Assembly: GCA_036563805.1 (NCBI GenBank)
Contig: DATCLS010000090.1
Coordinates: 22,769 to 86,768, forward strand
Direction: 5' to 3'
Source of the DNA: DATCLS01 sp036563805
GTDB lineage: Bacteria > Actinomycetota > Acidimicrobiia > Acidimicrobiales > VFJN01
DNA: 64,000 nt
Shown: piece by piece, positions 44,181-52,542 of the stretch
Numbering within the stretch: the first letter of the stretch is position 1
How the letters are laid out: each line of letters opens with the position of its first letter
The notes under the pieces: generated by a model
Seen by the model: only the letters and a program-made list of their open reading frames with translations
Database searches by the model: none
Told to the model about the DNA's origin: nothing
Program-made: the position numbers and the translations under genes

Positions 44181-45833
44181 CTACCGGGGCTCAGGACGCC
44201 CAGGCCCACCGATTGTCGACGGCTCGCCGGCGGCGACCAGCGCCACCTCTCGGCCCAGCACGTCCTCGAGCAGGGCCTTGCGCTGCCCGGCGGCGTACAG
44301 GTCGAGCTGGACGTCCTCGCCGTCGGCCGTCTCCACCTCGAGCACGAGCGGGCCGCCGCCCCCGGAACCGCCGCCCGCGCCGTCGCCACGGGCGCCGCCG
44401 CCCGCGCCGTCCCCGCCCGCGCCGGCGGTCCGCACCCGCACACCGGTGACGCGGCCGGCGTGGTTGCGGTCGAGGCCCACCGCCACCCGCACGAGGGCGG
44501 CCATCTCCCGGACGCGCCGCTGGTCGTCGCGGTCGAGGACGGCGAACTCCGGGTGCTTCTTCCGGGGCGCCGACTTGCGGTGGTAGCGGGCGACCTGGGC
44601 GATCAGCTCGATCTCGCGGTCGGTGAAGCCGGTGAGGTGCTCGCTGTTCCGGATCACGTAGTAGCTGTGCTTGTGGTGGGCGGCGTGCGACACGAACAGG
44701 CCCACGTTGCACAGCAGGGCGCCCGCCTCCAGCACCTCGCGGTCGCCCTCGTCGAGGTCGAGCCGGTCCGCCAGGGCGTCGAACAGGGCCAGCGCCAGCC
44801 GGGCGACGTGCTCGGAGTGGGCCGGGTCCTCGTCCATGAGGTCGACCAGGTGCATCACGCTGCGGCGGCGCAGGTCGGACAGCTGGTGGAGCGAGCCGCC
44901 GTGGGTCCGCCGCCAGGTGTCGAGAAGCACGCCCTCCCGCAGCGCGTAGTCGGAGTACGTGAGCTCGGCGACGTCGAGCGCGTCGACCACCTGCTCGAGC
45001 ACGAGCGCCCCGGCCAGGATGATGTCGGCCCGGCGGGGGTCGAGGCCCGGCACCTTGGCCCGGGCCTTCACCGTGTCCGCCTTGATCAGGCGGCGGACGA
45101 CGTCGTCGATGTCCTCCCGCGTCACGGTGAAGTTGTTGAGCGTGCGGGGCGGCTGGCCGCCGGCGCGGGCCGCCGCCATCTGGCACACCGACCGGATCGT
45201 GCCGGAGGAGCCCACCGCCACCTCGAAGCCGAGCCGCCGCGCCGCCCGGACGGCCGAGGCGAGGGTGGCGCGGATGTCGCGCCGGCACGCCTCGAGGGCG
45301 CCGCGCTTCAGCCGGGAGCCGGGGAACCAGCGGCGCGTCAGCCGGATGGCGCCCAGCCGGACGCTGCGGGCCAGCAGCACCTCGCCGGCTCGGCCCACCA
45401 CCAGCTCGGTCGACCCGCCGCCGATGTCGCACACGAGCGTCTGGCGGTCGAACGTGGGCACCGCCTGGAGCACGCCGAGGTGGATGAGCCGGGCCTCCTC
45501 GAAGCCCGAGATCACCTCCACGTCGACCCCCGCCTCCGTCCGGGCCCGGTGGAGGAACACGTGCCGGTTCTCGGCCTCCCGCACCGCGGAGGTGGCGACG
45601 GCCCGCAAGCGGGCGCCGCGAGCGGCGGCCACCTGCCGGAACCGGCCGAGCACCTCGATCCCCCGGTCCATGGCCGCCGGGGTCAGACGCTTCATGTCGC
45701 CGGCGCCGGACCCGAGCCGCACCATCGCGCGCTCGCGGTCGACCACCTCGAACCCGTCGCCGTCCATGCGGGCCACGACGAGGTGGACGGAGTTGGTGCC
45801 GATGTCGGCGGCGGCGAGGACGCTGGTCTGCAC
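44181..45833 (-). CDS. Ppx/GppA exopolyphosphatase/guanosine pentaphosphatase with HD-like domain
   Basis: The protein has 550 residues. The ASKHA phosphatase core has AAADIGTNSVHLVVA, DIGGGSTELVVGRAG and GSSGTIRSVCQMAAAR. The C-terminal half (about 320-440) is HD-like: SEHVARLALALFDALADRL, ALLCNVGLFVSHAAHHKHSYYVI and VARYHRKSAP. It should hydrolyse polyphosphate and/or pppGpp. A Gly/Ala-rich stretch (about residues 475-500) separates the last 50 residues. GTG 45833 is preceded by AGGGGC. It is co-directional with pabA at 11 bases. Confidence 0.88.
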   Translation of the reverse strand: MQTSVLAAADIGTNSVHLVVARMDGDGFEVVDRERAMVRLGSGAGDMKRLTPAAMDRGIEVLGRFRQVAAARGARLRAVATSAVREAENRHVFLHRARTEAGVDVEVISGFEEARLIHLGVLQAVPTFDRQTLVCDIGGGSTELVVGRAGEVLLARSVRLGAIRLTRRWFPGSRLKRGALEACRRDIRATLASAVRAARRLGFEVAVGSSGTIRSVCQMAAARAGGQPPRTLNNFTVTREDIDDVVRRLIKADTVKARAKVPGLDPRRADIILAGALVLEQVVDALDVAELTYSDYALREGVLLDTWRRTHGGSLHQLSDLRRRSVMHLVDLMDEDPAHSEHVARLALALFDALADRLDLDEGDREVLEAGALLCNVGLFVSHAAHHKHSYYVIRNSEHLTGFTDREIELIAQVARYHRKSAPRKKHPEFAVLDRDDQRRVREMAALVRVAVGLDRNHAGRVTGVRVRTAGAGGDGAGGGARGDGAGGGSGGGGPLVLEVETADGEDVQLDLYAAGQRKALLEDVLGREVALVAAGEPSTIGGPGRPEPR

Positions 45834-45887
45834 GCCCCTACTCTTCCCGCCCGGTCCGCCGACCGGCGGGGCATTCCGGGCGACCTG

Positions 45888-45893
45888 TAAGGT
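45888..45893 (+). promoter_or_regulatory. -10 hexamer TAAGGT of crgA
   Basis: TAAGGT ends 8 bases before ATG 45902, with TG immediately 5'. A leaderless transcript is likely. Confidence 0.45.
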
Positions 45894-45901
45894 TGCGCCT
45901 C

Positions 45902-46207
45902 ATGGCCAAGCCCGCCAAGCGCAAGGTCCCCGCCGGCAAGGCGACCTCTCGTCGGGTGACGCCCAAAGGCACGAGCACGAGCGAACGGCCGGCGCCCTCG
46001 AGCCGCTACACGCCGCCGCCCCCGCGCCCCGACGCCCCGAGCCCGACCTGGGTCCCCGTGCTTATGTTCACGCTCCTCGGGCTGGGGGCATTGACGATCT
46101 TCCTCAACTACCTCGGCGTGCTCCCCGGGGCGACGAGCAACCTCTACCTGGGGATAGGTCTGGTGGCCATCTGCGGCGGGATCATCACCGCCACCCAGTA
46201 CCGCTGA
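45902..46207 (+). CDS. crgA: Cell division protein CrgA
   Basis: The protein has 101 residues. An N-terminal basic cytoplasmic segment (AKPAKRKVPAGKATSRRV, SSRYTPPPPRPDAP) is followed by two TM helices (PVLMFTLLGLGALTIFLNYL and LYLGIGLVAICGGIITATQY), which matches CrgA. CrgA recruits division proteins at the septum in actinobacteria. The N-terminus is Pro-rich as in the family. It is divergent from Ppx/GppA and next to pabA/trpG, an arrangement seen in actinobacteria near the origin. Confidence 0.92.
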   Translation: MAKPAKRKVPAGKATSRRVTPKGTSTSERPAPSSRYTPPPPRPDAPSPTWVPVLMFTLLGLGALTIFLNYLGVLPGATSNLYLGIGLVAICGGIITATQYR

Positions 46208-46394
46208 CAGCTCTCTGACCAGGGCTTTTTCGGCGCGTTCGCGTAATGATCCCCATCACTACGAATGGTGACCCTTAGGTAACCGAAGTTACACGCTTGT
46301 TACTCTCCCCAGGTTTGTCCACAACCTGTGGGAAATCCCCCCAGGTCGGCGGGCCCCGGGGTCGGGGAACAAGGTGGGGACGGCGGCGGCGCCG
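46208..46394. promoter_or_regulatory. AT-rich convergent intergenic region with DnaA-box-like and GTTAC direct repeats
   Basis: Both flanking genes end here, so no promoter is expected, yet it is AT-rich. TTGTCCACA (46315-46323) matches the actinobacterial DnaA box; TGTGGGAAA (46327-46335) is an inverted, weaker copy (TTTCCCACA). Together they form CCACA-ACC-TGTGG. GTTAC-N6-GTTAC (46288-46303) resembles the MtrA box (GTAAC-N5/6-GTAAC), preceded by GTAAC (46279-46283). An A/T-rich stretch with TTTTT lies at 46227-46231. Confidence 0.5.
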
Positions 46395-46724
46395 CTACTC
46401 GATGGGGGCCACGAGGTCCATGTCCTCCTGGCAGTGGCGCGGGGGCTCGGGGACCTCGTCGTTGGCGGTCGTCATGCGCACCTCGGTGCCGCACACCGAG
46501 CACCGGAACATGATGCGCACCTTGCGCAGCTCGCCCGGCGGCGGGGGCGGCGGCAGCGGGGTGGCCAGGCCCCGCATCACCGCGATGCCGGCCTTGAGGA
46601 TCAGCCAGCCGGCCAGCACCGCCACGATCACGGCCAGCGGGTGGGCGCGGGTCAGCAGCCAGGCGACGACGCCGGCCACGACGAGCGTGGCCAGCGTGCC
46701 GCGAGAGACCCGGGGTTTGCTCAC
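46395..46724 (-). CDS. Small membrane protein with C-terminal CxxC zinc-finger-like motif
   Basis: The protein has 109 residues. Two hydrophobic helices (LATLVVAGVVAWLLTRA and AVIVAVLAGWLILKAG) are followed by a Pro-rich loop and a small domain CSVCGTEVRMTTANDEVPEPPRHCQEDM, in which C-x2-C and HC could form a metal-binding knuckle. Function is unknown; similar small proteins occur in actinobacteria. GTG 46724 starts directly with SKPRVSRG. Confidence 0.7.
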   Translation of the reverse strand: MSKPRVSRGTLATLVVAGVVAWLLTRAHPLAVIVAVLAGWLILKAGIAVMRGLATPLPPPPPPGELRKVRIMFRCSVCGTEVRMTTANDEVPEPPRHCQEDMDLVAPIE

Positions 46725-46857
46725 CCCGCCATCGTAGGGTCGGCCGGGGGCGACGCCGCCGACGGGGACGGGATCCCCGCCCGGCGGGCCGCCGCCGACA
46801 CCTCGGAAACGTCAGAACGTGCTCGTCAGCCGAAGCGCTCGTCGACCGCGGCGCTCG

Positions 46858-48054
46858 TCAGCCGAGGCGCTCGATGACGGTGGCGTTGGCCATGCCGCCG
46901 CCCTCGCACATCGTGAGCAGGCCCCACCGGCCGTTGGTGCGCTCGAGCTCGTTGAGCAGCGTGGCCAGCAGCTTGGTGCCCGACGCCCCGAGCGGGTGGC
47001 CGAGGGCGATGGCGCCGCCGTTGACGTTGACCTTGCTCATGTCGGGCTTGAGCTCGCGCTCCCAGGCCAGCACGACCGAGGCGAAGGCCTCGTTGATCTC
47101 GATCAGGTCGATGTCGTCGAGCGTGAGGCCGGCCTTGTCGAGCACTTTCCGGGTGGCCGGGATGGGGCCGGTGAGCATCATGACCGGGTCGACCCCGGCC
47201 AGGGCGAAGGCGTGGAACCGGGCCCGGGGCCGCAGCCCCAGCTCGTTGGCCTTCTCCTCGGTCATGATCAGCGCCGCCGAGGCGCCGTCGGTGATCTGGC
47301 TGGAGGTGCCGGCCGTGATCTTGCCGTCGGGCTTGAACGACGGCTTGAGCGTGGCCAGCTTCTCGACGGTGGTGTCGTCGCGGATGCCCTCGTCGGTGCG
47401 CACCACGTCGTCGGTCTCGGTGATGTCGCCGCTGTCCTTGTCGCGGCGGATCGACTTGACCGGCAGGATCTCGTTGTCGAACCGGCCCTCGTCCCGCGCC
47501 CGGGCGGCCTTGGCCTGGCTCTCGGCCCCGAAGGCGTCGAGCTCCTCGCGGGTCAGGCCCCACGTGTCAGCGATCAGCTCGGCGGACAGGCCCTGGGGGA
47601 TGAGGCCCCCGCGGTCCTGGTAGCGCAGCCCGACGCGGGGCCCGAACGGGAGCCCGAAGCGCCCGTCGCCCACCGACGCCCCCATCGGGACCTGGCTCAT
47701 GATCTCGACGCCTCCGGCGACGACCACGTCGTGGGCGCCGGCCATGACGGCCTGCGCCGCGAAGTGGGCGGCCTGCTGCGACGAGCCGCACTGGCGGTCG
47801 ATCGTGGTGCCCGGAACCGCCTCGGGCCAACCGGCGGCCAGCACCGCGTTGCGGGCGACGTTGACCGCCTGGGCGCCGGTCTGCATGACGCACCCCAGGA
47901 TCACGTCCTCGACGACCTCGGGGTCGAGGTCGTTCCGGGACGCCAGGGCGGTCAGACACTCGGCGGCCAGGTCGGCCGGGTGCCAGCCCGAGAGCTGCCC
48001 GTTGCGCTTCCCGCCGGGCGTGCGGATGGCATCGACGATCACGGCGGTCGGCAT
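46858..48054 (-). CDS. Acetyl-CoA acetyltransferase (thiolase)
   Basis: The protein has 398 residues. The acylated Cys is in TIDRQCGSSQQAAHFAAQA (near residue 90), NVNGGAIALGHPLGASG gives the catalytic His and LTMCEGGGMANATV the second Cys, all of the thiolase signature. It condenses or cleaves acyl-CoA. ATG 48054 has GAGGAGG five bases upstream; the longer frame adds an unconserved segment. As a single gene flanked by a membrane protein and HU, its pathway (degradative or biosynthetic) is not shown by context. Confidence 0.92.
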   Translation of the reverse strand: MPTAVIVDAIRTPGGKRNGQLSGWHPADLAAECLTALASRNDLDPEVVEDVILGCVMQTGAQAVNVARNAVLAAGWPEAVPGTTIDRQCGSSQQAAHFAAQAVMAGAHDVVVAGGVEIMSQVPMGASVGDGRFGLPFGPRVGLRYQDRGGLIPQGLSAELIADTWGLTREELDAFGAESQAKAARARDEGRFDNEILPVKSIRRDKDSGDITETDDVVRTDEGIRDDTTVEKLATLKPSFKPDGKITAGTSSQITDGASAALIMTEEKANELGLRPRARFHAFALAGVDPVMMLTGPIPATRKVLDKAGLTLDDIDLIEINEAFASVVLAWERELKPDMSKVNVNGGAIALGHPLGASGTKLLATLLNELERTNGRWGLLTMCEGGGMANATVIERLG

Positions 48055-48292
48055 GGTGTCCTCCTCGGCGGCCGCCTCGTGGCGGCCCACTTGACCCTCC
48101 GGTCAAGCCAGTCTGCCGAGGCCGCCGCGCCTCCGCAACCGACGCGCAACCGGCCCCGCGACCGGCGTGCGATCGGCCGCCCGACCGCGTTGCCCGGCCG
48201 GACGCGCGTCCACACGAGGCCCACGCGCGACCGGGCCCGGCCGGCAGTGGGGGATCGGCCGGCCGGGCCGGTCGCCGTCGCGGCGCGTTGCC

Positions 48293-48619
48293 TCAGCCGC
48301 CGGCCGGGGGCCAGGTGCCCTTGGCCAGCTTGGGCGCCGTCGACGGCGACATGACTGCGTCCTTGAAACCCTTCAGCGGGGTGATGCGAGCCTTCTTCGA
48401 GGCCTTGATCTGCACCGGCTCCCCGGTCTGCGGGTTGCGGCCCATACGGGCCGGCCGGTCCACCTTGGTGAACTTGGCGAAGCCCGAGATCGAGACGGGC
48501 TCGCCCTCCGCGACCACGGCCGTCACGACATCCGTGAAGCCCTTGAGGATCTCGTCGACCTCTTTGCGGTCCTTCGCGGTGTGGGTGGCCACCGCCTTCA
48601 CCAGATCACGACGGTTCAC
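48293..48619 (-). CDS. hup: HU-family DNA-binding protein
   Basis: The protein has 108 residues. VNRRDLVKAVATHTAKDRKEVDEIL and VSISGFAKFTKVDRPARMGRNPQTGEPVQI are the HU/IHF fold with the DNA-binding arm (R-x-G-R-N-P-x-T-G). A short C-terminal tail lacks the Lys/Ala-rich repeats of mycobacterial HupB. GTG 48619 has GGAGG ten bases upstream. HU bends and compacts DNA. The gene stands alone after the thiolase. Confidence 0.93.
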   Translation of the reverse strand: MNRRDLVKAVATHTAKDRKEVDEILKGFTDVVTAVVAEGEPVSISGFAKFTKVDRPARMGRNPQTGEPVQIKASKKARITPLKGFKDAVMSPSTAPKLAKGTWPPAGG

Positions 48620-48788
48620 TGTGAGAGGGCCTCCTCCTCGTGGAGCTACGGGACCAGTTTCCCGGATCAACGCGCTCCGTGGTGGGATGCTCGGTGAAAC
48701 GGCCCGGAAACCGCAGATGGCCCCGCAGCGATGAGCACTTTCCGTGTTCCCCCGCGGGGCGGCCCCAAACCGCCGGACCGGGACCGCG

Positions 48789-50474
48789 TCAGATGCGGGC
48801 CGGGGCCCCCTGCGCCAGCCACTGCTCGGCCTGGCGGGCCCGCCGGGCGAGCTGGTCGAGCGTCGCCTCGTCGATGCGGCGGAGGCCGACGAGGCGGTTG
48901 AGCTGGCTGTTCACCTGGGCGTGGGTGAGGTTGGTCATGCGGACCAGCTCCTGCACGAGGCGGGCGTTCTCGGCCCGCAGCGCCATGCGGCGCTCCCGGG
49001 GGCTGGGCTGGTCGTCGCCCGGTGCGTTCCCGGCCGCGGCGGGCGGCGCCTTCGCCCCCGGCAGCGCGGGCAGGGCCAGCTCCAGCGCGCTGTCGCCGGC
49101 GTCCTCGCGAGCGTCGTCGCGGTCGAGGCGGTCCAGCACGTCGTCGTCGAGGTGGAAGACCGACGACTCGTCCTCGCCGGTCACCACCGCCGACAGCGGG
49201 GCGAACAGCGACAGCTGGTCGGCCCGGTCGTCCTCGTGGCGCAGCTCGTCGAGCTCGGCGCCGGGCTCCACCGGGCCGTCCGCGTCGTCGGGCTTGCGCT
49301 CGCGCCGCAGGCTGTGGCGGCGGGCGTCCGCGATCTGGCTGGCCCACGTGCGCAGCCGGGGGTCGTCGGGGATGAACAGGTAGGCCTTCTGGCGGGGCAC
49401 GCCCCGCGTCCAGCGCACGAACCGGCCCACGGCCTGGCGAAAGAACAGGTCGGTGGTCGTGGTGGTGGCGTACACGCCCACCCGCAGGCGGGGGATGTCG
49501 ACGCCCTCCGACACCATGCGCACCGCCACGATCCACGGGTCGTCGGCGGCGGCGAACCGGGCGATCCGGCTGGACGACAGCGGGTCGTCGGAGATGGCCA
49601 CCGTCGCCCGCACCCCGCACCGGTAGCGGAGCAGGTCGGCGATGCCCTGGGCGTGGTCCTGGTCGGCGGCGATGACCAGCCCGCCGGCGTCGGGCTGGGT
49701 GCGGCGGATGGCGTTGAGGCGCTCGTTGGCCTGCAGCAACACGGTCGGCAGCCACTCGCCGTCGAGGCTGAGGGCGGTGCGGAGCCGCTGGGCGGCCGCC
49801 ACCCGGTCGAGCGCGTCGTCGAAGGAGGCGGCGTTGGCCGTGCCGTCGGGCGCGATCCACTCCATGAACCCGTTGATGCGGGGGAAGTAGACGGGGCGGA
49901 CGACCCGCCCGTCGGCCAGCGCGTCGGCGTAGTTGTACTCGAAGTCGGGCACGGCCTCGTCGGCCACGTAGCGGACGAAGGGGATCGCCCGCGTGTCGGA
50001 CCGGAACGGCGTGCCCGACAGGGCCAGCCGGCGCGGCGCCACCTCGAACGCCCGCCGGACGGCGTCGCCCCACGCCCGGTCGTCGCCGGCGTGGTGGATC
50101 TCGTCGAGGACGATCAGCGCCCGGGCGGCCAGCGGCCGCAGGGCGTCGGGGTTCGACGCCACCTGCTGGTAGGTCGTGACGATGCCGTGCACGTCGGCGG
50201 GCAGCCGGCCGCCGCTCGGCGACCAGCGGGGCTCGAGGTGCAGGCCGAAGTTGGCGGCGGCGTCGGCCCACTGGACCTTGAGGTGCGACGTCGGCGCCAC
50301 GACCACCAGCCGGCGCCCGGGGTTGCCGGCCAGGTCGTGGACCGCGGCGCACAGGGCGAACGTCGTCTTGCCGGCGCCCGGCGTCGCGACCGTGAGGAAA
50401 TCGGGGTCGGACGACGCGGCCAGCAGGTCGAGCGCGCGCTTCTGCCAGGGTCGGAGGCGGACACGGCGAGCCAT
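48789..50474 (-). CDS. DEAD/DEAH-box superfamily 2 helicase
   Basis: The protein has 561 residues. Motif I is TVATPGAGKTTFALCA, motif Ia VVVAPTSHLKVQW, motif II VLDEIHHAGDD (DEIH), motif III LALSGTPFRSD, motifs IV-VI in VIAADQDHAQGIADLL, VRMVSEGVDIPRLRVGVYAT and FFRQAVGRFVRW. A charged C-terminal part (SLFAPLSAVVTGEDESS, then a helix rich in Arg/Leu/Asn) may bind nucleic acid or partners. It resembles actinobacterial helicases of unknown role related to UvrB/RecG-like proteins; nucleic-acid translocation or unwinding is expected. ATG 50474 is chosen because homology begins at RRVRLRPWQKRALDLL. Confidence 0.88.
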   Translation of the reverse strand: MARRVRLRPWQKRALDLLAASSDPDFLTVATPGAGKTTFALCAAVHDLAGNPGRRLVVVAPTSHLKVQWADAAANFGLHLEPRWSPSGGRLPADVHGIVTTYQQVASNPDALRPLAARALIVLDEIHHAGDDRAWGDAVRRAFEVAPRRLALSGTPFRSDTRAIPFVRYVADEAVPDFEYNYADALADGRVVRPVYFPRINGFMEWIAPDGTANAASFDDALDRVAAAQRLRTALSLDGEWLPTVLLQANERLNAIRRTQPDAGGLVIAADQDHAQGIADLLRYRCGVRATVAISDDPLSSSRIARFAAADDPWIVAVRMVSEGVDIPRLRVGVYATTTTTDLFFRQAVGRFVRWTRGVPRQKAYLFIPDDPRLRTWASQIADARRHSLRRERKPDDADGPVEPGAELDELRHEDDRADQLSLFAPLSAVVTGEDESSVFHLDDDVLDRLDRDDAREDAGDSALELALPALPGAKAPPAAAGNAPGDDQPSPRERRMALRAENARLVQELVRMTNLTHAQVNSQLNRLVGLRRIDEATLDQLARRARQAEQWLAQGAPARI

Positions 50475-50641
50475 GGGGGCCGACGATCTTCGCACGCGCG
50501 GGCCGCTCGGCGCCCGCGTCGGGCGGCCCGATCGGAACGGTTGTTGGTCACACCCTGGTGGGCGGCCGGGCTCGCCGCCGGCCCACAGGCCGGTCGCGAC
50601 GGTGTTGGTCACGCCCGGCCCGCACCGCCACGATGGGGCCG

Positions 50642-51037
50642 ATGGCGCAGCACCAGATCGACCCCGAGGCCCTGCCGTACGCCCCCGAGAAGCTCGAGCG
50701 GAAGCCCGACGTCGGCGCCGACGCCTTCTTCGCCCTCGACCTGCGGACCGGTCGCGTGGTCGACGTCGAGCCGTTCCCCGAGGCCCGCAAGCCCGCGTGG
50801 AAGCTGACCGTCGACTTCGGGCCGGTAGTGGGCACGCTGCGCACCAGCGCCCAGGTCACCAACTATTCGGCCGACGAGCTCCGGGGCCGCATGGTGGTGG
50901 GGGCCATCAACCTGGGCCGCAAGCGGATCGCCGGGTTCACGAGCGAGTTCCTCGTGCTGGGCGCCCTCGATCCCGACGGCACGGTCCGGCTGCTCGAGCT
51001 GCCCGAGGGCGTGGCGCCCGGCGCGCCGGTGGCCTGA
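50642..51037 (+). CDS. csaA: CsaA-like tRNA-binding domain protein
   Basis: The protein has 131 residues. The C-terminal 105 match CsaA: ALDLRTGRVVDVEPFPEARKP, WKLTVDFGP, SAQVTNYSADELRGRMVVGAINLGRKRIAGFTSEFLVLG. This OB-fold (tRNA_bind) dimer has been described as a secretion-related chaperone or tRNA-binding protein. The start is ATG 50642 or ATG 50633. It is divergent from the helicase gene across about 165 bases, in which TGTTGGTCAC occurs twice. Confidence 0.88.
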   Translation: MAQHQIDPEALPYAPEKLERKPDVGADAFFALDLRTGRVVDVEPFPEARKPAWKLTVDFGPVVGTLRTSAQVTNYSADELRGRMVVGAINLGRKRIAGFTSEFLVLGALDPDGTVRLLELPEGVAPGAPVA

Positions 51038-51064
51038 CGGCGGCCGGGAGCTGGCGTCCCGGCG

Positions 51065-51388
51065 TCAGAGCGACCCGTCGGTCGCGCTCAGCATCACCGA
51101 GGCCATGATCAGGAGCACGCCGGCCCCCAGGAGAACGGTGGCGATGATCCCGCAGATCCGGCCGACCTGCACGGTGGAGCGGTTGGTGTAGGCCATCGGG
51201 TTCTCGTCGATCTCCTCGAGCGTCGAGCTGCCCATCGACCAGGCGAACGGGCCCAGGAGCCCGCAGACGACCAGGCTGCAGATGCCGAGCACCAGGACGG
51301 TCGTGCCCTTCGGGTGCTCGCGCGGGTACCCGTAGGGGGTCGGCGGGGGCCACGCCGGGTACTCCGGTGGCGGTGGTGGGATGGCCAT
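51065..51388 (-). CDS. Small DUF4190-type membrane protein
   Basis: The protein has 107 residues. A Pro/Tyr-rich N-terminus (PPPPPEYPAWPPPTPYGYP) is followed by two TM helices (TTVLVLGICSLVVCGLLGPFAW and IIATVLLGAGVLLIMASVML). The pattern LGI-x-S-L-V-x-x-G-L-L-G-P and the small loop fit DUF4190. ATG 51388 has GGAG nearby. Function unknown; the family is common in actinobacteria. Confidence 0.75.
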   Translation of the reverse strand: MAIPPPPPEYPAWPPPTPYGYPREHPKGTTVLVLGICSLVVCGLLGPFAWSMGSSTLEEIDENPMAYTNRSTVQVGRICGIIATVLLGAGVLLIMASVMLSATDGSL

Positions 51389-51507
51389 GGCGCTCTCCGT
51401 CTCGACGAGCGGCGGGGCGAAGGTACGAGGGATGCGACGGGCCCAGCGCACGCCGGTCTCCGCCGCGCCGACGTGCGCCGGAGGTTAACGCCCGCCGCCG
51501 GGCCGGC

Positions 51508-51570
51508 GACGGCGGACGCGACCCCGGGGACGGCGGACACGACCCCGGGGACGGCGGACGCGACCCCGGC
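51508..51570. repeat. Three tandem copies of a 21-bp unit
   Basis: Units begin at 51508, 51529 and 51550 and contain GACGGCGGAC[G/A]CGACCCC; the third ends slightly differently. The repeat lies between the 5' end of the DUF4190 gene and the stop of the EamA gene. The period is a multiple of three and the sequence is open in frames on both strands, but no gene is evident. Confidence 0.7.
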
Positions 51571-51591
51571 CACGGCTGCTCCGGGCCGGCC

Positions 51592-52467
51592 TCAGGTCTG
51601 GACGACCAGGATCCCACCGACCACCAGCCCCGCCCCCACCATCTGCACCCCACCCAGCGTCTCGCCGAAGACGGCGAGCGCCAGCAGCACGGTCACGACC
51701 GGCTCGGCCGTGGACACGATCGAGGCGGTCGTCGCCCCCACCCGGGTCACGCCGGCGAAGAACAGCCCGACCGCCCCGACCGTCGACACCACCGCGATGC
51801 ACGCCAGCCAGGCCCAGCCGGCCCCGGTCAGCGCCCCGGGCCGCAGCTCGCCGAGCAGAGCGGACGCCGCGGTGAGCGTCCCGGCCGCCCCGGTGGCGAC
51901 CAGCGCGGCGAGCACCTGGGGCCGCACCCGGGCGGCGACGCCCTCGCTGACCAGGACGTAGCCGGCGTAGACGACCGCCGTCCCCAGGCCGAGCGCGGTC
52001 CCCAGCGGGTCGAGGGCGCCCACCCCGGCGCCGGCCAGGACCAGCCCGACGCCGCCGACGGCCAGGACCAGGGCCGTCGTCCGCCGCCGGTCGAGCCGGT
52101 CCCGTCCCCGGACGGTGGCCACCACTGCGACCATGGCCGGGAACGTGTACACGAGCAGCGACAGCAGCGAGGCGTCGATGCGGGCCAGGGCGGCGAAGTA
52201 GCCGCCGGCCTGGGCGGCGTAGATGCCGCCGCCGAGCGCCAGGGCCAGCGCCACGTCGCACCGCGCCAGCGACCGGACCTCGGTGGCGCCGCCCCGGGCC
52301 AGGATCAGCACCCAGAACAGCGCAGCGGCCAGCGCGAAGCGGACGGCGAGCAGCGTGCCGACCGTGGCGCCGTTGTCGTAGGCCAGCTTGCCGAACACGG
52401 CCATGCCCCCGAAGGCGGTGGCCGACCCGAGGCAGAGGAGCATCCCGGAGCGTCGCAGGCGTCGCAT
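51592..52467 (-). CDS. EamA/DMT-family transporter
   Basis: The protein has 291 residues with 10 hydrophobic helices in two EamA repeats. The first opens GMLLCLGSATAFGGMAVFGKLAYDNG, and the second has ALGLGTAVVYAGYVLVSEGVAARV and STAEPVVTVLLALAVFGETLGGVQMVGAGLVVGG (the E-P pattern is typical). The exported solute is unknown. ATG 52467 lies 24 bases from a palindrome (52492-52518). It is divergent from the LysR gene, which probably controls it. Confidence 0.87.
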   Translation of the reverse strand: MRRLRRSGMLLCLGSATAFGGMAVFGKLAYDNGATVGTLLAVRFALAAALFWVLILARGGATEVRSLARCDVALALALGGGIYAAQAGGYFAALARIDASLLSLLVYTFPAMVAVVATVRGRDRLDRRRTTALVLAVGGVGLVLAGAGVGALDPLGTALGLGTAVVYAGYVLVSEGVAARVRPQVLAALVATGAAGTLTAASALLGELRPGALTGAGWAWLACIAVVSTVGAVGLFFAGVTRVGATTASIVSTAEPVVTVLLALAVFGETLGGVQMVGAGLVVGGILVVQT

Positions 52468-52491
52468 GCCGGCATCGTGCGCCGGACGACG

Positions 52492-52518
52492 CTTCAGAAG
52501 CGATTCCGGTTTCTGAAG
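52492..52518. promoter_or_regulatory. Operator-like palindrome between EamA and LysR genes
   Basis: CTTCAGAA-N11-TTCTGAAG has perfect 8-bp arms, with the T-N11-A layout of LysR sites. It lies in the 75-base divergent region, 25 bases before each start. Confidence 0.75.
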
Positions 52519-52527
52519 GAGATTCGG

Positions 52528-52533
52528 TAGCGT
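52528..52533 (+). promoter_or_regulatory. -10 hexamer TAGCGT of lysR-type gene
   Basis: TAGCGT ends 9 bases before ATG 52543, so a leaderless mRNA is expected. The palindrome overlaps the -35 position, so autorepression is plausible. Confidence 0.45.
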
Positions 52534-52542
52534 CGCTGAACG

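Noticed and set aside
46315..46335. DnaA-box-like pair as the chromosomal origin
   Set aside because: An origin needs many boxes and usually dnaA/dnaN nearby; only one good box and one weak copy are seen.
51508..51570. Tandem repeats as a CRISPR array
   Set aside because: Units are contiguous without spacers and no cas gene is present.
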